From: Danio rerio
Taxonomy: Eukaryota; Chordata; Actinopteri; Cypriniformes; Danionidae
Assembly: GCF_049306965.1 (NCBI RefSeq)
Contig: NC_133191.1
Location: 12,139,501 to 12,203,500 of the forward strand
DNA: 64,000 bases
Direction of reading: 5' to 3'
Made by a program: the position numbers and the translations under genes. The notes under the pieces were generated by a model. That model searched no databases, was not told the DNA's origin, and was given only the letters and a program-made list of their open reading frames with translations. This document shows positions 9,806-21,300 of the stretch, in pieces. How positions within the stretch are numbered: the stretch's first letter is position 1; the number at the start of each line of letters is the position of its first letter.

Positions 9806-12600
9806 GAGTGTAGTTGGAGAAGTATACGGATCTGCTTGAAGTGTACTTAAGAAGTAGGATCACTCTCTGTCTTTGTCAAAGGGTCGTTGGTCTCTCTGTA
9901 TAAACTTCAAAATGGCAGTGGGGATTTCCCTAAAGGGAAGTGTATAAGGAAGTTTGTCATTCTGTGTCTAAACTGAAGTGAGTATAGACGAGCACTACTA
10001 TAAAATGCTTATGTTCAACTTTTTAACCAAAGTGTACTCTGAGCTTTACTAATCACACTAATTAAAGGAAGTGTGCTCAACCCTGTTCCTGGCGATCGAC
10101 CTTCCAGCAGATTTCAGTTGCAACCCATATCAAACACACCTGCCTGTAATTATCAAGTGCTGTTCAGGTCCTAATTAATTGGTTCAGGTGTGTTTGATCA
10201 GGGTTGGAGCTGAACTCTTTAGGAAGGTCGATCTCCAGGAACAGGGTTGACCACCACTGAATTAAAGGGACAGTTCTTTAGACCTGCTCACTCTTGCATA
10301 CCTGGATGAGTCTTTGTTATTTGTTTAATCGGTTTTTATTGGGGAATAGCAACTTGGAATGTTGTCACTGACCAATCAGAATCAAGTATTACAGTGTAAA
10401 AATAACACATCAAACGCTGGTCATCTGTAAAGTCAGTTTTTTCAACTAAAACTATGCAAAGGTGATCTTATTTTCATGTAGACTTAAGCATCCGGGATAA
10501 ACACAAGTACAAACAAACATAAAACGTACACATAGTCCCTCTCTGTAATAAACATACTGCGCTAACATTGTTTTGCTTTATGGGAAATCAGTGTATCGTC
10601 AGGAGCCACTAGGATTAATTCTATTTTGCCTATGTATTTTTCATGACTCCCAAGTTATCAGCAGTGGTGGAGAGAGTACTGAAAAATCATACTCAATTAA
10701 AAATGCCATTATTTGCCTAAATATTTGCCTGTGTAAAAGTATCTGTAGTAAATATTACTCAAAGTATGAGTTAAAAGTACTGTAGACCTTTCAAAAGTAC
10801 TCAAGAGTAGTGAGTATTACGCTGTTAAAAGCTGATGCATTTTCATTTTTTTGTGCATGTGTGTGTAAACATAACATTCTGTAGCACATCGAGTTATTGC
10901 CCAGCAGACACACAACGTCAGAAGACGTTAACATTAGGTTAGATTTAGGTTGTGATGTCAGGTGACCAAAATTTAACGTTTAGCCAGCGTCTAGGGATGT
11001 GATTTTTATGTCCAATAATGACATCAAATGGCGTTGATATTTGGTCGATTTTAGGTTGTTAGAAAGTGACCAAAATCCAACGTCGAGCCAACATCTTAAA
11101 CCAACATTATATTGATGTCAAATACTGATATTTATTTATCAAGTGTGGCAATCAAAAACCAACATCTAATAGACATCACAGTGGTAATGTCCACACAATG
11201 CAAGCTGCATGTAACATCATTAGATGTTGATATTTGGTACGTTTAAGGTTGGACATTGACATTGAGTTCTGACGTGAACCCGATTTTCATTTCCAGACAA
11301 AATGTAATGTCCCCATGACGTTGGTGAGCGTCAATCTGACGTCATGTTGACGTCTTGTGTCTGCTGGGCTTCTCATCAGCGACATGCATCTAAACAGTCT
11401 ATATGTCAATGCGTGTTAAGATCTTGGACATCTTCTTGTACATCTCCCACAGGACTGATTTTTTTTAATCACCATAGACAAGAAAGAAATAAAGTAGTGA
11501 CTGCAGGTTGAAGGAAAGTAGTGGAGTAAAAGTACAGATACTGCACTAAAAATGTACTCAAGGGAAAGTAAAAGTACAAATTTTTAAAACTACTTCGTAA
11601 ATTACAATTCCTGAGAAAAACTACTCAATTACAGTAATTAGTTACTTTACACCAGTGGTTATCAGTAGCCATTGCTTGTGTTTCATGAATAACCAAGGAA
11701 CACATTTTCTTTAAAAAAAAATAAAAAAAATTGTCTTCTTTTGGAGCTTGTAATACAGAGATATGAAATCAAAACCTCGATTAGGCAAAGGCTTGTCATG
11801 TGTATTGCCATCCCATGCACATCATGTGTAAAAACACATGTATATATATATATATATATTACAATGTTTTTTTTATTTAAAACTGATTTTATTCTAGCCA
11901 AAATAAAACAAACAAGACTTTCTCCAGAAGAAAAAATATTATTAGACATACAGTACTGTAAAATGTCCTAGCTCTGTCAAACATTCTTTGACAGAGCTAG
12001 ATGATCTACAGAACAAACCATCATTATAAAATAACTTGCCTAATTACCCTAACCTTACTAGTTAACCTAATTAACCTAGTTAAGCCTTTAAATGTCACTT
12101 TAAGCTGTATAGAAGTGTCTTGAAAAATATCTAGTCGAATATTATTTACTGTCAACATGGCAAAGATAAAATAAATCAGTTTTTAGATTCAGTTATTAAA
12201 ACTATTATGTTTAGAAGTGTTGAAAAATCTTCGTTTGACAGAATTTGGGTAAAAAATAAACAGGGGGCTAATAATTCAGGGGGGGCTAATAATTCTGACT
12301 TCAACTGTATATACACAATTATAAGTGGATCTCAGTAAACAGAACACAATTAAAAAGGCAGTTTATAACCCCTTTAATAGAACAGAATAGAACAGAACAG
12401 AACAAAATAGAATAGAATAGAGTGCTTTATTGTCATTGTATACAAGATACAATGAAATGGCAGAGCTTCATCTCCATCAGTCACTCACAGATGCCGCAGT
12501 CATCACAGCAGTCACAGACGTCAGAGCTCCAGTGAGAAACTGTGTAACTGGTTACAGTCATTTGAGGCTGAGACGTCATTGATTCTGCCTGATATGACAT
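8162..12600 (-). CDS. cnfn: Cornifelin-like (PLAC8 family) protein
   Basis: Three coding exons on the - strand join without a frame break: 12600-12489 (ATG; donor GTGAGT), 8502-8366 (acceptor CTCCTCAG; donor GTAGGT) and 8251-8162 (acceptor TTTTTAAG; stop TAA). Phases agree (1, then 0), giving 112 aa, the same length as human cornifelin. The protein starts MSYQAESMTSQPQM and carries the Cys-rich PLAC8 pattern: WSSDVCDCCDDCGIC, then CGAFIPCILGCKVAQDNG, CCLPFLPGAMVALRTSIRDR and CDDWVIMTCCSFCGLCQLAR. Cornifelin is a small Cys-rich protein of cornified epithelia in mammals; its role in fish is not established from this sequence. The donor GTAGGT of exon 2 is weaker than the shifted GTGATG four bases on, but only GTAGGT keeps the family frame (RYHIN-GSVCDDW). 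Confidence 0.85.
9472..9810. mobile_element. MITE with CACTC ends, TA target site
   Basis: Inverted ends CACTCAAAAAAAA and TTTTTTTTGAGTG, flanked by TA on both sides. It lies in cnfn intron 1. A diverged fragment of the same family is at about 35400-35520. Confidence 0.75.
10074..10254. mobile_element. Palindromic foldback MITE
   Basis: The two arms (AACCCTGTTCCTGG... and ...CCAGGAACAGGGTT) are inverted copies, as are the inner GATCGACCTTCC / GGAAGGTCGATC blocks. The element could fold into one long hairpin. In cnfn intron 1. Confidence 0.75.
10662..11657. mobile_element. Non-autonomous hAT element
   Basis: Ends CAGTGGTGGAGAGAGTAC and ...GTTACTTTACACCAGTG, with a perfect 8-bp target duplication GTTATCAG (10654-10661 and 11658-11665). 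It has no coding capacity. A second element (10900-11368) is inserted in it. Confidence 0.85.
10900..11368. mobile_element. MITE with CCCAGCAGACAC ends, nested in the hAT
   Basis: Inverted ends CCCAGCAGACAC and GTGTCTGCTGGG enclose a core rich in ACGTC/GACGT words. The hAT sequence resumes on both sides, so this insertion is the younger. Confidence 0.75.
11836..12307. mobile_element. Tc1/mariner-type MITE, copy 3, left end lost
   Basis: The right end GACTTCAACTG with TA is present; the left end merges into a TA microsatellite. A 14-bp inverted pair (CTAGCTCTGTCAAA and TTTGACAGAGCTAG, about 11968-12002) replaces family sequence, pointing to a local rearrangement. Confidence 0.7.
12372..12478 (-). 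mobile_element. LINE-type 3' tail next to the cnfn donor
   Basis: On the - strand the sequence ends CAATGACAATAAAGCACTC followed by a TATTC-type simple repeat, typical of the 3' end of fish non-LTR elements. It starts about 10 bp inside cnfn intron 1, right after the splice donor. Confidence 0.55.
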
Positions 12601-13357
12601 CACTGACAACAGAAACCTGGTGAATGATGTGAGAATGCTCTTTTATAGACAGCATTGTACTACAAGTACTTATAATTACAAAGCATGTTTACTTGGCTAA
12701 TATGCAAGCTTTGTTTCCATCAACCTATTTTAAACACATTTTGCAATACTCAATTAAAATAATCAATTATTAATAAAAAAATTAATTGGAAAAAATAATT
12801 AACAATGAATAGAAACACAAAGATGCACACAACTAACTTAGATAAAAGTTTTATCTGCTAAAAAATAAATAAATAAACTACAATCTTGATCATGCGCATC
12901 AAAAAGTTTTTTTTGTAACATATGATAACAAACACGGACATAATGGGACAGCATTAATGGACAAACTAGTAGACCGAACACATTACTCAACATCAAATGT
13001 TTTGATCATTCTGAAGTGCTTTAGTTAACTGCAGAACAGTCTTGAGCATCTGTGCTCCTAAAGAGTAATCTGATGCCCCCAAAAGCCAGTGCGCATTCAT
13101 TACATTTCATCTTCTGAGGCTAAAAGTAATTTACTATTTGGGAATAGTTACATTTTTCTGTTTAATATTTGCCAGCAGTTAATCAGAACGTAATGAGTTT
13201 GTTGTCTTTCACTTATAGTATGGACACAGGGCTTTTCTCATAAGTTTAATTTGCATTTTGAATGGAAATAGCTACAGAGAAAGTCTCCAAATAAGTACTA
13301 ATTAGGACAAGTGATGCCATTTTAAGAAATATTTAAAATTGTATCCTCTCTCTTACC
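12601..13357 (-). other. cnfn: Presumed 5' UTR intron of cnfn
   Basis: On the - strand a good donor (ACAG then GTAAGA) lies at 13357/13356, and acceptor-like CAG sites occur within 25 nt upstream of the ATG. This suggests a non-coding first exon near 13357-13450. A TATAAAAG word at about 12641-12648 is an alternative promoter, so the 5' end is not settled. No repeat or other gene is seen. Confidence 0.4.
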
Positions 13358-13856
13358 TGTTTCAATGTAGAGTCTTCCTAATATCGTCTCACCTCCTCCA
13401 GGGAATGATGTTCTGATAGATCTCGCTGACACTGGAAATCACCTTTAACATGACGACGGGGAGGGGAAACTTTACCAGTGGTGAGTGCTTTATGTGACCT
13501 GTAAACTGAAGGGTGAAGTGTTTGGTTTGGGGGCGAGAAGTTTCAGGTCTCCACACCCTTCAAAACAATACGTTATCTACAACTCATAAAATATTTAGAA
13601 GAGAACATTATTTATCTGTACCTGAGTGAGTGTATGTACAGCACACTGGCCACAATTCAAGAGCTCTGATTTAATTTGTCCAGTAACACCCTTACAATAT
13701 ATAATATACGTTTATATGCTCTGCATATTTGCCTAACCATAAAGTACATTTCTGTCAACAGAGGTATTAACAGCAACAAAGCTTGCTTACATTTGTTTGA
13801 AATGCATGTATATTGTAAAAAGTTGTAGATTTAAAATCATGGGTATAAAAATATCA

Positions 13857-13978
13857 TGTGGATGCCTGGTAGGGCATCCGCTGCGTAAAATATATGCTGG
13901 ATAAGTTAGTGGTTCATTCTGCTGTGGCAACCACTGATTAATAAAGGGACTAAGCTGAAAACAAAATGAATGGATGTA
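13857..13978 (+). mobile_element. DANA SINE, 3' part
   Basis: Contains the DANA words GGGCATCCGCTGCGTAAAA, TGCTGGATAAGTTAGTGG and TTAATAAAGGGACTAAGC, ending in an ATGAATG tail. Confidence 0.85.
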
Positions 13979-14580
13979 TATTATTTTATTTTTTATTTTT
14001 TTACTTAATTTTTTGTGGTAATCTCGATCTTTTTAAAATATATCTATTTAGCTAATACACTTATGTAACTATTTTTATGTGAATACCTTTATTTTAAATA
14101 TCATGTTTAAAATGTCATTTAATGTTTTACCCAGTGAATTTTTCAAGTGGGCGAAAGGTCTTTGTCATCCCTGCTAATAAGCTCTACTAAAGAGCTTTGG
14201 AGTCCACTCCATTCTACTTAACTGAATTGTTGTTGCATATGGCAAATTCATTGACATATTGGCAATTTCAGGCAATGCATTTCATGTTTGCTTGTCAGAA
14301 AACTGTCTTTTGTTTTTGTTATCAGCACCCCTATAGCGTTACCAACCTTTTAACCCATTCTGACCAGAAGAAAACAATAACCAAAGAGAAATGTCTATAG
14401 CTTTAACTTTTTCAACATTGTTCACAGTATTAAAAAAAGTTTCAAAAGTAATGTGCTGGTAATATTTTGGTTAGTTGTTCTGTTTTTCCATTATCCTCAT
14501 AGAAATACATCATACAACCTCATACAAAAAGCATGGAAAGACAGCAAATTTCTTTCTATTAATTTTATTAATTACATATA
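13979..14580. other. AT-rich intergenic DNA
   Basis: Short open frames only, none with a recognisable domain. Nothing further seen. Confidence 0.5.
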
Positions 14581-15046
14581 CAATACCGGTCAAAAGTTTG
14601 GGGTCAGTTTTTTTCTTCATAAGAAAATTATTTTATTAATCAAGGTGGCATTTATTTCTTCAAAAATACAGAACAAATTGTAAAATTTTTAAATGTTATT
14701 GCACTATAAAATAAATGTTCAAAAGAAGTTTGTCATTTAATTTAATAATTTATTCCAGCGATTTTAAAGATGAATTTTCAGCTTCATTACTCCAGTCTTC
14801 AGAGTCACATGATCCTTCAAAAAGCACTCCAATATTAATTATTATAATGGTAGTAGTAATAAAAGCAATAATGACTGGAGTAATAATTTCATTTGAAAAC
14901 TGCATACAATAAGAAAGCAGTTATTTAAAATGTGAATAAATAATTAAAGTTTTTTTACATTTAATAAATGCAGCATTGGTGAGCAGGATAAGTTTTTTTA
15001 AACATTTAAAAATCCTTTACTGACCCCAAACTTTTGACTGGTAGTG
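14581..15046. mobile_element. MITE with CACTACC(G/A)GTCAAAAG ends
   Basis: Inverted ends (ACCGGTCAAAAGTTTGGGGT and its complement ACCCCAAACTTTTGACTGGT) flanked by TA. A diverged relative lies at about 54670-55090. Confidence 0.8.
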
Positions 15047-16437
15047 TAGATATGTCTTTTTTTCTGACTTCAGACATGAACCAAGTTCTCTTTCGAAACG
15101 CACTGTTTCATATTCACAGGAATATGAACAGAAAAGGGAAGCTCAGATATAATATGTGACATTTGTATACTTGCAAAAACAATTTATTAGGCAACAACAC
15201 ATGAAACTGGAAAGGCTGTAGAAGTAACTTCACAAGCTATTAGAGTTTCAAACACAGCGTTTGTATAGGTATTGTATTGGTAAGATAGGTCAAAGTGCAG
15301 TTTCGTAAATTCTCTTTTTAGATGATGTTTAGATACGTACAGCCTGATGACAACACAAACTATTAAAAAGATTCAGTAGATTTAAACGCATGTGAGGAAA
15401 TAGCTATTTTACTTTTTGAAAACTGAACTGTTTGGTTTTGTGAACGTACAGTTCAATCATGTTTACACATCAGGGCATGTCTCTGGTATTTCTAATGGCC
15501 TGCACAGCTTTAGCACTTACTAATTCTTTGCCTTTTCATCTGCGTTTGTGAAGTCAGCTTGAATAAATACAGTAATCAGCCTCCTGCCCCTTATGTAAAT
15601 GATCTCTTTAAAACATATCATCAGAGAACATGAATTTCCAGTTTCACACATTTTTTAATTTTCAATTTTCAAACATAACCAAATACAGTGCTTTTGCATT
15701 TGACTTTAAACTGTATTTTCAACTTTATCTAAGCCTAAAAAGAAGAAATATTACATGTACTCAGCACTGCTTTACATATCATATTTTAAAGTTTGTGTGA
15801 TTTAGGATTGTTTTGTGAATTCTGCAGTCATTTCCTTTTTCATTCTGATCACTGTAACCACATACATATGCGCACAGGATTGACCAATGCCTGAAGATGA
15901 TATGTTGCACAACCAAACTGTCAAAATCACAAACCACAGTTTCAAATGCTTTAGACAGGGGCAAAGTAACGGATTTGAAACTTCACCCTTTTGAATCTCT
16001 GAAACAAGATGAGATAATGAATACAAACAACTATTAAAATGAATAAATGTGAAAAATAAAAGTTATCTTTATTTGATCTGTGCTCTAGAAATGATCTACA
16101 AGCTAAAATAAGTAACAATTGGATGGAGTCATATGGTGGATTACAGCTGGAGATATTAAGTTGCTTTGTACTGCTTGTCAAAAGAGTGCCATTTGAATCA
16201 GTGTATATTGACATATTAGGATGGGCAAGAGCAAGTGTTTATCTACTTTAAATAATGCCAGTTTCTATCAGCTTGCAGTTTTGCTTGAGATGTACAGATC
16301 TTAAATGCCATAAAAAGAAGCAAACACTGCTGCTCTGTGGTGGACTGATTAATTGCAAGTCATTGATTGATTTGATTTTGACTACTGATTGATCAGTCGT
16401 TATATATTTATAGACTAAGGCTGCGCAATATTGGAGT
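15047..16437. other. Intergenic, nothing recognised
   Basis: Short open frames on the - strand (to 87 codons) lack splice sites, domains or a coding-like composition. Confidence 0.45.
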
Positions 16438-16968
16438 TTGTTTTTTCAAGTTGTCATTCAAAGTCAAAAATTTCAACCTGAAGTTGGCCTATATAAAGGG
16501 AATTGCAATAGTTTCCAAAACGGTGGAAAACTCTTAGCTTTGTTAACAGGGTTTCTGCTGATGGGTTTAGGCAGGGCCCTGTGGTATCGACGACTGATAA
16601 AAGCGGTCAGTGCGGCTAAAAACCTCACCAAGCTGCCCAACTGGATTGAAACAGTGGTTAGCAGGGTTGTTAGCACAGCAGTTATGTACCGAAATTGGAA
16701 AACTAGTGGCTTTGCAACAAGATTTGGACAGACCTGGAGACCAGTGACGAACATCTGCAATCTGCAAAATTGGCAGATATTGACACAAATTTGGAAACCT
16801 TTCTCTATTGGTTTTCCTGCGACACTTCTGCCAGACGGCTTCGGCTGGAGACCAACAACTTCCCCTGGAGAACATGATAACGAGGCGCTCGGAATTCCTT
16901 CTCTCTGTTCCAAGGATACCTGTCGAGACTCTACAGGCTTACACAAACTAAGGCCCCGTTTACACTAA
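16438..16968. other. Unexplained open stretch, higher GC
   Basis: About 500 bp stay open in one + frame (176 codons, end TAA region) and one - frame (157 codons). GC content is well above the flanks. The + translation includes LTKLPNWIETVVSRVV and RNWKTSGFATRFGQTWRP. I recognise neither product. It abuts a hAT-like MITE fragment (16952 on), so it may be an unclassified mobile element's interior rather than a host gene. Confidence 0.3.
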
Positions 16969-17185
16969 TATTTTAGTTTTAAAACACATACGTTTACGCC
17001 ATCCGTCCACACTACTTCGGAGTTTTCAAACGCCAATAACAGAGCTTTTTTAAAACTGTGAAGAGGCCGTTTTCATTTAAAACGCTGCTGCTCCATAGTG
17101 TGGATGGGGGGAAAAGGAGACATCTTAAAATGGAGGTGAGGTCTCAGACATTCGCTGCCCCTGATTGGGGCTTTTTCACCAGTGT
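16952..17185. mobile_element. hAT-like MITE fragment (GGCCCCGTTTACACTAA end)
   Basis: Begins AGGCCCCGTTTACACTAAT, a known style of hAT terminus, with the inner CATCCGTCCACACTACTTCG and ATAGTGTGGATGG complementary blocks. No clear right end or target duplication. Confidence 0.5.
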
Positions 17186-17269
17186 GGAACTGGATCATTT
17201 ATTACTCTCGGTATAGGTAGGCGGGTGTGTGACCAGCGCGCTCTAGTGGCAGTACCAGATGGCTGGCAT

Positions 17270-17575
17270 TAGCATCTCCACACCCCCTGTTCCCATCCCC
17301 TGTTGTAATGTTATGTCTATGTCTATGTGTTTATGTGCTTGTTGCTGTTTTTTTTTCCCCCTGATCTCAAACTGCCCTACTTCAAGGATAGTCTAAGAGG
17401 GGCTTTTATTCTCCTCCCTTCTCTCTAATGTATTTTATTTTCTCTTTCTGAAATCTACCTCTTATCTGACATGTCTTCCTCTGAAATGTCATGCTTGTGT
17501 ATGGTTGGAAGGGTCCAATTTCGCTACATGTAAAAGTGTATGTGACAAATAAAGGCTTTTCATCATCATCATCAT
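17270..17575 (+). mobile_element. LINE-type 3' end
   Basis: The segment ends AATTTCGCTACATGTAAAAG then GTGACAAATAAAGGC and a (TCA)n repeat, the usual 3' layout of fish L2/CR1-like elements. No reverse transcriptase frame remains. Confidence 0.5.
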
Positions 17576-17585
17576 CATCATCTTA

Positions 17586-17646
<61 letters not shown>
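17560..17646. repeat. (TCA)n and (TTA)n microsatellite
   Basis: Six TCA units are followed after a short gap by about 20 ATT units. The long poly-Asn frame across it is an artefact. Confidence 0.95.
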
Positions 17647-17647
<1 letters not shown>

Positions 17648-18479
17648 AGAAAGAAACTGGTTTCTAATTAACGCAATTAACACCTAAACTGTACACAGAC
17701 CTTAATACAGTGACTTTTGTTTGTCCGTATTTAAATATGTTGAGGAGGCTTAATAGACAAACATTTGTTTAAATCAAACATTTTTTTTTAAATCAAATTA
17801 CAGGAGTATTACATTGCTCCTTTAAGACATACTGTCCATTATAATGCTTTTACACTTGTTGATCTTTACACTTGTGAACTTGTAACTATATAAACCACAG
17901 TTTGGAAAAGTTATCGAAACTAAATCTACAAATCCAAGCAGCTGGATACTATGTTCAGTGTCCAACACACCATTTTAATCTTAAGGTGGAATCTTTACTT
18001 GAATTCTCTTGTAAGCAGATAATGTTTTTTCATAATTTCATTGAACAGAGAGAGATATTTTTTTAAAAGTATGATATGGTTAACACTATTAGAAAGTATT
18101 GATTATACATCAAAACAATTCTATGCAAGTAAAAGGTAAGCAAGGGAGCTCTGAGTGAGCATATTGTTTTAAAAAAAAAATAAGCGCAGGGGTTTTCCAA
18201 GATATACCAGATGACTTTAAAGATCCAAATTATCCAACCAATATAAAATATTAGTCTCTATGTTACACAGTATGCATACTACTGACTAGAACTAATAGAA
18301 ACTGTGATGGAAATACCAGACAACTTAGCAGTGAGCAGTATCCCCAACCATAATATTCAACACTATGAGCGCCATTTCATAAATCAAATAACCAGAAATG
18401 CTGTGAAATTGTAGCATATATAAAGATAATTCCACAGAAAATAATTTGAATAAAGTCATGTTTGAATAGTTTAAATGAT

Positions 18480-19746
18480 TGATTTGTCAGAACAAATAGT
18501 TGAAAAGCCCAACTAAAACAGATGCTGACCTCTCTCTTATTGATATCAAATGAACAACAAAAATTTCATTAAGAGCTTTTGTTTATGTGAGAGAAATAAA
18601 GTCAAAGGTCAATAATAAGTGAAGCTCCTGATGTTTGTGTAGTTGTTTAATGATCTCCGCTGAGATATTGAGAAATCACATTTTTATTGTGTAGTTTGTT
18701 TTATTTTTATTAATTGTTGTTTTGTTTAGAGTTTTATTCTTAGTTGATTTCATCTTTGGTTTTGGTTGGGGTTTTTTTGTGTGTGTGTGTGTGTTTTCAT
18801 TCTTTCAGTGATTCTTCTGTTAACAGTTGTTCATCAATAATTCTTAACCCTCCTTTAATTATACACTTAATTATCTCATTAACTTCATCACTGTCTGAGT
18901 GTTCAACCCTTTGTAGTGAGGACACTAGTAAGGATTTTGCTCAGGGATTTGATAGGTTAAATGTGTTTGATGAAAAATACAGACTGTGGAATGTATTTTA
19001 ACAAAAATATTCTGTAAACTGAATTTACGAATGTAAAATGTTGAAAATAGCAGATTACTGGAAACCACAGCTGGCTGTATATTTCTTTTAAAGAAAGAAA
19101 AGAAAAGAAAAAACAGCAAAATACTGTAAAGTGGTTTTTGTGTCACCATTGTGGATTATATAGCATCTGGGTGCAAGTTCCCTCTCTGCTGTCACCACTA
19201 GCTTGCATGGTTTAAGATCAGTTGAGCTACCCATCGATGAATGTGCTCTTCTGTGTTTGGACTCCTGGTAATGATTTTAAACTACACTGAACTGAGCTAA
19301 ACTGAACTGAACTTAAACACTAAAAACTAAACTACTCTGTTCCAATTACTATGACCATTTATATGAAGCTGCTTTGACATAATCTACAATGTAAAAGCGC
19401 TATATAAATAAAGCTGAATTGAATTGAATTGAAGTCCTAAATGAACCGAAAGTATTTTATGTTGTTCTGCATCGTCTTTTGTTTAAATGTAACTGTGTAG
19501 TTACTGATGCAGTGAATATCTGTTTGCTAATGTAAACACACATGAACACGTTACTACATTAAATGATTTTACATTTTTATGCACTAAGCTACGTTTTGTG
19601 AACTGAGCATTGTATCAGTACATGAAATATGGTTATTTTCCTTAAGTTAAAACAGTTCTATAAACTTCTGTATTTTTTATGGAAATATTCTGGTAACCAC
19701 AGCTGCCGGTATTTTCAATAAATTTAACAGTTTTTTTTTAACAGTG
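18480..19746. mobile_element. CACTG-ended transposon, right part, second copy
   Basis: Several blocks (GTGAAGCTCCTGATG, AGTTGTTTAATGATC, CCACAGCTGCCGGTATTTT, end TTAACAGTG at 19746) match the nested element at 36070-38545. The left end is not found. An unrelated block at about 19145-19440, ending in a GAATT simple repeat after TAAAAGCGCTATATAAATAAA, interrupts it. Confidence 0.55.
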
Positions 19747-20445
19747 TTCAATTTGGAAAACATCTTGTGAATCTTGGTCAATCTAAGGAACACAACTAAA
19801 GTCATCATTTCCAAGTTGTCAAGTTGTGACATCATTTTATGTTTTTCATGGTCATGAATGGCAAGGTAAAAACACAGGTAAAACAATTTAAATTATTGAA
19901 TAAAGCAGGCTGTTGTGCCTAACCTTTGGTGCCTTTTAGTGACTTTTGTGAGAGTTCTTTTGATTTGGTCTGCTCTTCAATTGCATTCATGGGTAACAGC
20001 CTCAGTTAATTAAGTCTGGGTTTTATTAAAGAGTTTTCAAAGGCTTAAATGCATTTTACTACAATTTTGTACACTATTATGTAATCAAGTTACTTAAAGA
20101 CAGCAACATTGACCAGAATAATTAAGACATCACAATTTTACTACCTAAATAAACAAACAAACAAATAAACAAAATCATTTTTTAAAAATGGGGGAAAATA
20201 CTAAATAACCTCTCAATAATGTTTAGACATTTTGAATTGCAACTGCTATCAAACCAAACAACAAATCATCATGTGTACTAATTTAATAAGAGCAAGGCTT
20301 TGGCTTCCTGTCTATTAAAAAATACCATAAACCACATTGGAGCCGTAAACATTTAACTAAAAAATGCTACATCTTTGTTTTACAAGTACCTTACTACAAA
20401 TACAAAACTTCTGTTTATGATGTTGAAAATATTTCCACTAAGTTT
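19747..20445. other. Intergenic, nothing recognised
   Basis: AT-rich with short (AAAC)n runs; no supportable feature. Confidence 0.45.
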
Positions 20446-20459
20446 TTGGTTTTTTGGAC

Positions 20460-20591
20460 AGTGAAAGGGGAAGAAAGAAAAAAGGCAGGAAGCACAGAGA
20501 TTAACATGTTTCCTGAACACTTTGAGAAGTTATCAGACCATCATCAGATCTGGGCAAGTCAAGCCCTGCGCAGACAGCACAGAGACAACAG
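20460..20591 (+). other. Orphan exon-like segment upstream of cxcr3.1
   Basis: The segment is bracketed by an acceptor-like TTTTTTGGACAG and a strong donor (CAACAG then GTACGT). Inside, ATG at 20506 opens 29 codons (MFPEHFEKLSDHHQIWASQA...) ending in phase 2 at the donor. It lies 1.3 kb before cxcr3.1 exon 1 and could be an upstream exon of it, or the first exon of an unknown transcript. No transcript evidence. Confidence 0.3.
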
Positions 20592-20801
20592 GTACGTGAC
20601 TTTGATTTTTGTTTCTACTATGTTCTAAACGTTAATGCTGGTCCTTGATACAGTTGTAATAAGTCAATTTTACTGTTATCAAAATTTCACTTCAGAGGGT
20701 AATTCTTTTTTCTTTTCTTGAAATGAATGACAGCAAGTTGGAACATTCTCTCAGATTTACATTAGCAATGCTTTACTTATATATATATATATATATTTAT
20801 A

Positions 20802-21300
20802 CAGTTGAAGTTGAAGAATTATTAGCCCCCTGAATTATTAACACCCCTGTTTATTTTTTTCCCCAATTTCTGTTTAATGGAGGGAAGATTGTTTCAGTAC
20901 ATTTCTATGCATAATAGTTTTAAAAACCTATTTCTAATAACTGATTTATTTTATCTTTGCCGTGATGACAGTAAATATACAGCTTAAAGTGACATTTAAA
21001 GGCTTAACTAGGTTAATTAGGTTAACTAGGCAGGTTAGGATAATTAGGCAAGTTATTCTACAACGATGGTTTGTTCCGTACACTATCGGAAAAAAAAAAT
21101 TTGCTTAAAGGGGCTAATAATTTTGTCCCAAAAATAGTTTTTAAAAAATTCAAAACTGCGTTTATTCTAGCCGAAATAAAACAAATAAGACTTTTTTCTA
21201 GAAGAAAAAATATTATCAGACATACTGTGAAAATTTCCTTGCTCTGTCAAACATCATTTGGGAAATATTTAAAAGGGGCTAATAATTCTGACTTCAACTG
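20802..21300. mobile_element. Tc1/mariner-type MITE, copy 4
   Basis: CAGTTGAAGTTGAAG at the left, GACTTCAACTG at the right, TA on the left, and TA microsatellites on both flanks. Confidence 0.9.

Noticed and set aside
17489-17683. Poly-Asn / poly-Met frame
   Set aside because: Translation of the (TTA)n and (TCA)n repeats.
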